Source: an uncultured Prevotellaceae bacterium (GTDB lineage: Bacteria > Bacteroidota > Bacteroidia > Bacteroidales > Bacteroidaceae). Taken from it: a DNA stretch of 64,000 nucleotides. Made by a program: the position numbers and the translations under genes. The notes beneath the pieces were generated by a model. That model searched no databases. It was not told the origin of the DNA and was given only the letters and a program-made list of their open reading frames with translations. The DNA lies in contig ONNV01000003.1 in NCBI GenBank assembly GCA_900319225.1, positions 186,001-250,000 on the forward strand, read 5' to 3'. Positions 61,359-64,000 of this stretch are shown piece after piece (positions within the stretch are counted from its first letter, which is position 1; each line of letters begins with the position of its first letter).

Positions 61359-61487
61359 GGGGCCAAAGGGGACGGTTCCGTTTGGCTCCCCCTTTTCACA
61401 AATTAAAAAGCAGTGAAAATGTATGCCTTCACTGCTTCTTTTTGGGTTACTGCAAGAGAGCCAAACGGAACCGTCCCCTTTGGCCCC
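61359..61487. repeat. Composite REP-terminator-REP element
   Basis: Arms at 61359-61391 and 61456-61487 (GGCCAAAGGGGACGGTTCCG) with nested AAGCAGTGAA/TTCACTGCTT terminator hairpin around 61407-61436. The right arm abuts the stop codon of the DUF4419 gene. Confidence 0.8.
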
Positions 61488-62936
61488 TTAAAACACCTTT
61501 TCGTCACCAAAACGACCGTTGATGCGAGCTTTGGGGAAACGCTTGCGCAGAGCCTCCTCCTCATCTTTGGTCATTGAGCCGGAGATCTCGAGCGAGCCTA
61601 TGTCCTTACCGTCCATCCACTCCGGAATGACAACCTTGCCTACAAAACTTAGTGACAGTTTGTTGATTCGGCCCATATTGCGGATAATGTCAGGAACCTT
61701 GTTGACTTTGAGCATAAGTCCGTCAGAATACTGCTCTTTATCCTTTGCCTCAAACTCTGCAAGCAGTTCCTCCTGGGTCTTGCATATGCGGGTAAACCAT
61801 CCCATCTTAGGTGTCATGGCATATGTCTCAGGATCCACCTCCATACCTACTATTCCGGCCCAGAACTCCATCATCATCTCCTGCTCCACCTCACCGGTAT
61901 AGTCATTAAAGATTATGTACTTATACTCAGTCCTGACCATCTCGGGCAGCATGGCGTGATCCATATTGACCTCGGCCGGAGTACGTCCCTTCTCATCATA
62001 CGGCAGGAACTTAAGGAACCAGCCGTCAAACTTGGTTGCACCCATATCCATTCCGCAGCTAAGGCCACGAACATCGCCGGGACGGTATTTCTTTACTATG
62101 CTGCGCCAGAATTCCGTATCGGGCTTGCCTTTTGAGGCTTTTACAAACTCAGTAAGGATGGGTTCCAGTTCATCGACCCACCAGTCTATGCCGTAGGCAC
62201 GGAGCTTGCGGGTGCGGTCCAGGATCGACTGCCAGTCATCGGGAGCACCTTTAAGCGTCACACTTGGTATTCCGCAAGACAGATAAATAACAATGTAGTC
62301 AAAGTATGACTTACAAGTCTCCATGAGCGCAATCTGTGACACCATATGTTCATTGACACCGGTTGTAGAGAACCTCTCTGACATGATATCTGCAATATCA
62401 CCCTTGGTGTTGTCACGTATCTGCACGTAGAAACTATCCACAATGGCCTCCCAATTGGCTTTTCCGCTCAACAGATCCTTGCCGCTCTGTACCACAAGGT
62501 CAATCTTTCCCTCATGATCCACAAACAGGTCACGCAGCTCCTCAGGGTTGTCATTCACATAATGAGCGAATCCCTGACAGATCAGGAACCATATGGCATC
62601 GGGGGTAAGTACCACGGGCCGATGATCGGCAAACGCATCAATCATGCCTCTAAAGAACGGATGCTGTCCGTATGATGCATACTTTCTGTCGCCTATGCCC
62701 AATGCAACCACCCTCTGGTCATTACCCTTTATTTCACTCCTGTCCAGTATGGTGCTTATCAGCTGGCTGCTTTCTTGCATCCTCAGGCCTTCGCCGGTAG
62801 GTTCCGGCAGGTCAGGGTCTACCTGGAAGGTTATGCTCCCTATTTCCTTACTGATAATGTCCTTTTTCTTGGCCTGCACACCCGATGCAACCAGAATTCC
62901 AGCAAACAAACACAAACAAAATCCAATCGCTTTCAT
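61488..62936 (-). CDS. Secreted DUF4419 protein
   Basis: 482 residues from ATG 62936 (signal peptide MKAIGFCLCLFAGILVASGV, cleaved near VQA). The DUF4419 domain is clear: AFADHRPVVLTPDAIWFLIC, QGFAHYVNDNPEELRDLFVD, MVSQIALMETCKSYFDYIVI and GWFLKFLPYD. DUF4419 proteins are widespread in bacteria and fungi, function unknown. The longer in-frame reading from 62993 would be translated out of a REP palindrome and is rejected. Confidence 0.85.
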   Translation of the reverse strand: MKAIGFCLCLFAGILVASGVQAKKKDIISKEIGSITFQVDPDLPEPTGEGLRMQESSQLISTILDRSEIKGNDQRVVALGIGDRKYASYGQHPFFRGMIDAFADHRPVVLTPDAIWFLICQGFAHYVNDNPEELRDLFVDHEGKIDLVVQSGKDLLSGKANWEAIVDSFYVQIRDNTKGDIADIMSERFSTTGVNEHMVSQIALMETCKSYFDYIVIYLSCGIPSVTLKGAPDDWQSILDRTRKLRAYGIDWWVDELEPILTEFVKASKGKPDTEFWRSIVKKYRPGDVRGLSCGMDMGATKFDGWFLKFLPYDEKGRTPAEVNMDHAMLPEMVRTEYKYIIFNDYTGEVEQEMMMEFWAGIVGMEVDPETYAMTPKMGWFTRICKTQEELLAEFEAKDKEQYSDGLMLKVNKVPDIIRNMGRINKLSLSFVGKVVIPEWMDGKDIGSLEISGSMTKDEEEALRKRFPKARINGRFGDEKVF

Positions 62937-62951
62937 ATCTGTAGTCTTTTT

Positions 62952-62991
62952 ATGTGGAAAAGGGGACAGTCCCCTTTTCCACCTTTTCCAC
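62952..62991. repeat. REP-like palindrome (GGGGACAGTCCCC family)
   Basis: GTGGAAAAGGGGAC (62954-62967) pairs with GTCCCCTTTTCCAC (62969-62982), then TTTTCCACA repeats. Placed exactly between the start of the DUF4419 gene and the stop of the next. Confidence 0.75.
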
Positions 62992-62992
62992 A

Positions 62993-64000
62993 TTATTTGT
63001 CACATACGGCACGGACAGAATAGCTATTTATCCTGTCACTGGACGATATATGTATCTTGGACTGACTGTACCTGCCCAAATCACTTACATCCTCTCCTCC
63101 GTCCAGTTCTATCTCATCAAGCGTTCCGAATTCAAACTCACTGAATTCCAGTACGACACAACCACTCCACATGAGTTGTTGCCGGGAACTTAAGTCTGAT
63201 GTCATATAATAGCCATCATCATAGTCTATATCCTCAAATAAGGATCCCCAGGAAGCAGAATTATATGGAAGGAATATGGAGTTACCGGTATATCCTGGAA
63301 CCTTGCTTGTTATACGATAGCCCTTGACTCCGTTTATGGAATCCTCAGTCCAGACACAATTATCATACAGTTCCTTATACTCCTCCTTGGTAGGCATACG
63401 CCATTTGCCTCCCCAGTTTGCCGTGGCCGCATCATCCTCAGCTTCCAGTCTGGTCTTGCCATCCACGTACGGACCATTTTGATCAATTGTATATTTGGAG
63501 AACCACCACTTGTTTTCATCCTTGAAGGCCTTCATATGTTTGTAGTTGTACTGTGAGTAATAGGTTTTGGGTGCGGTCTCACCCCATGCAAAACGTGCTC
63601 CGATTTCCTGGGGGCTGTCAGCACCTACATTGCAGTCTGCCCATAGCACGCTTAATCCCAGATCTACCATGACATTACGCTTGGGCTTTTTTACCGGATC
63701 GGGAGCAATTACCGGCTTGTTACCTGACGGATTATCATCCAATACAGGCCTTATTGTACAACCATTCCATCTTCTGTCAACACCTATTGCCTGACCTAGT
63801 GTCGCTGTCCAGTAACATAATTCAGCTCCCTTATTGCTTACCAATCCACCCTCAGAAGAATAACTCTCATGATCACTTATATAGCCAGCAGCAGGAAGGA
63901 ATATGCTGTTACCCTCATATCCCGATACATTACTGGTTATGATATATCCCTCAAGACGTCTTTCAACATAAAATTCGGTGCTGTCTATCACGATTGTAAC
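62993..64000 (-). CDS. FISUMP/DUF1566-type surface protein, 5' part missing
   Basis: The gene is open to the right edge of the window; 335 codons are seen. It repeats a module typical of FISUMP (Fibrobacter succinogenes major paralogous) proteins: VMVDLGLSVLWADCNVGADS, ARFAWGETAPKTYY, GGKWRMPTKEEYKELYDNC, then GYRITSKVPGYTGNSIFLP. A second, incomplete copy of the last part (GYIITSNVSGYEGNSIFLPA) lies near the N-terminal side. Probably exported; role unknown, perhaps carbohydrate-related surface binding. Confidence 0.8.
   Translation of the reverse strand, partial: VTIVIDSTEFYVERRLEGYIITSNVSGYEGNSIFLPAAGYISDHESYSSEGGLVSNKGAELCYWTATLGQAIGVDRRWNGCTIRPVLDDNPSGNKPVIAPDPVKKPKRNVMVDLGLSVLWADCNVGADSPQEIGARFAWGETAPKTYYSQYNYKHMKAFKDENKWWFSKYTIDQNGPYVDGKTRLEAEDDAATANWGGKWRMPTKEEYKELYDNCVWTEDSINGVKGYRITSKVPGYTGNSIFLPYNSASWGSLFEDIDYDDGYYMTSDLSSRQQLMWSGCVVLEFSEFEFGTLDEIELDGGEDVSDLGRYSQSKIHISSSDRINSYSVRAVCDK

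Overview
The window is 64 kb of a Bacteroidales chromosome. Evidence: Bacteroidetes-type promoters (-33 TTG/TTTG, -7 TAnnTTTG, about 20 bp apart), PorW- and PorX-like proteins, an outer-membrane beta-barrel TonB-type receptor, lipoproteins with Bacteroidetes signal peptides, a small secreted protein ending in a type IX (Por) sorting-like domain, and a typical housekeeping set. Genus cannot be fixed from sequence alone; a gut or rumen Bacteroidaceae, Prevotellaceae or Muribaculaceae member is plausible.

Layout. 1-35.8 kb is core genome of roughly balanced base composition: rel/spoT 3' end, MerR, M23 peptidase, alaS, RecD-like helicase, rsmD, a large TonB-type outer-membrane protein, tRNA-Pro, a CotH protein, a porW-porX-tsaE operon, trx and dnaE, psd-pssA-DUF4834, pyrH, birA-yraN, tadA, rsgA, frr, and a VTC/DUF4956/DUF2490/sorting-domain operon. 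35.9-43.4 kb is a plastic zone: tRNA-Lys, stacked hairpins, six tandem 83-bp hairpin units, a Fic protein whose catalytic His is Gln, GNAT, AzlCD, a CAT-like acyltransferase, NUDIX, and several decayed genes (ORF6N, a helicase/ATPase winged-helix tail, an AAA ATPase with internal deletion, a broken paralogue fragment).

43.4-58.8 kb is an AT-rich defence island, all on the minus strand. One operon of about 12.8 kb starts at a promoter near 56.9 kb: C5-cytosine methyltransferase, then a protein with two GHKL ATPase domains (Hsp90/MORC-like N-terminus, histidine-kinase-like C-terminus), then a response-regulator receiver fused to a C-terminal region carrying a HEPN RNase-type RNxxxH motif, two more C5 methyltransferases, a DUF3883 putative nuclease, a McrB-type AAA GTPase, a LlaJI/McrC-like endonuclease and Vsr. 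AbiH and a deoxyribosyltransferase-like gene lie just upstream. I read this as a LlaJI/McrBC-like restriction system with a phosphorelay-like sensor and putative RNase effector built in; the kinase-receiver-HEPN pair is the most novel item in the window.

58.8-64 kb is accessory: a DUF2442/HTH protein and a small secreted protein with apparently leaderless promoters, a truncated Fic remnant, a lipoprotein, a DUF4419 protein and a FISUMP-like protein cut by the window end. Throughout the window, families of GGGGAC/GGGGTC palindromes (REP-like) sit exactly at gene 3' ends, often between convergent genes, and three copies enclose a nested terminator hairpin.
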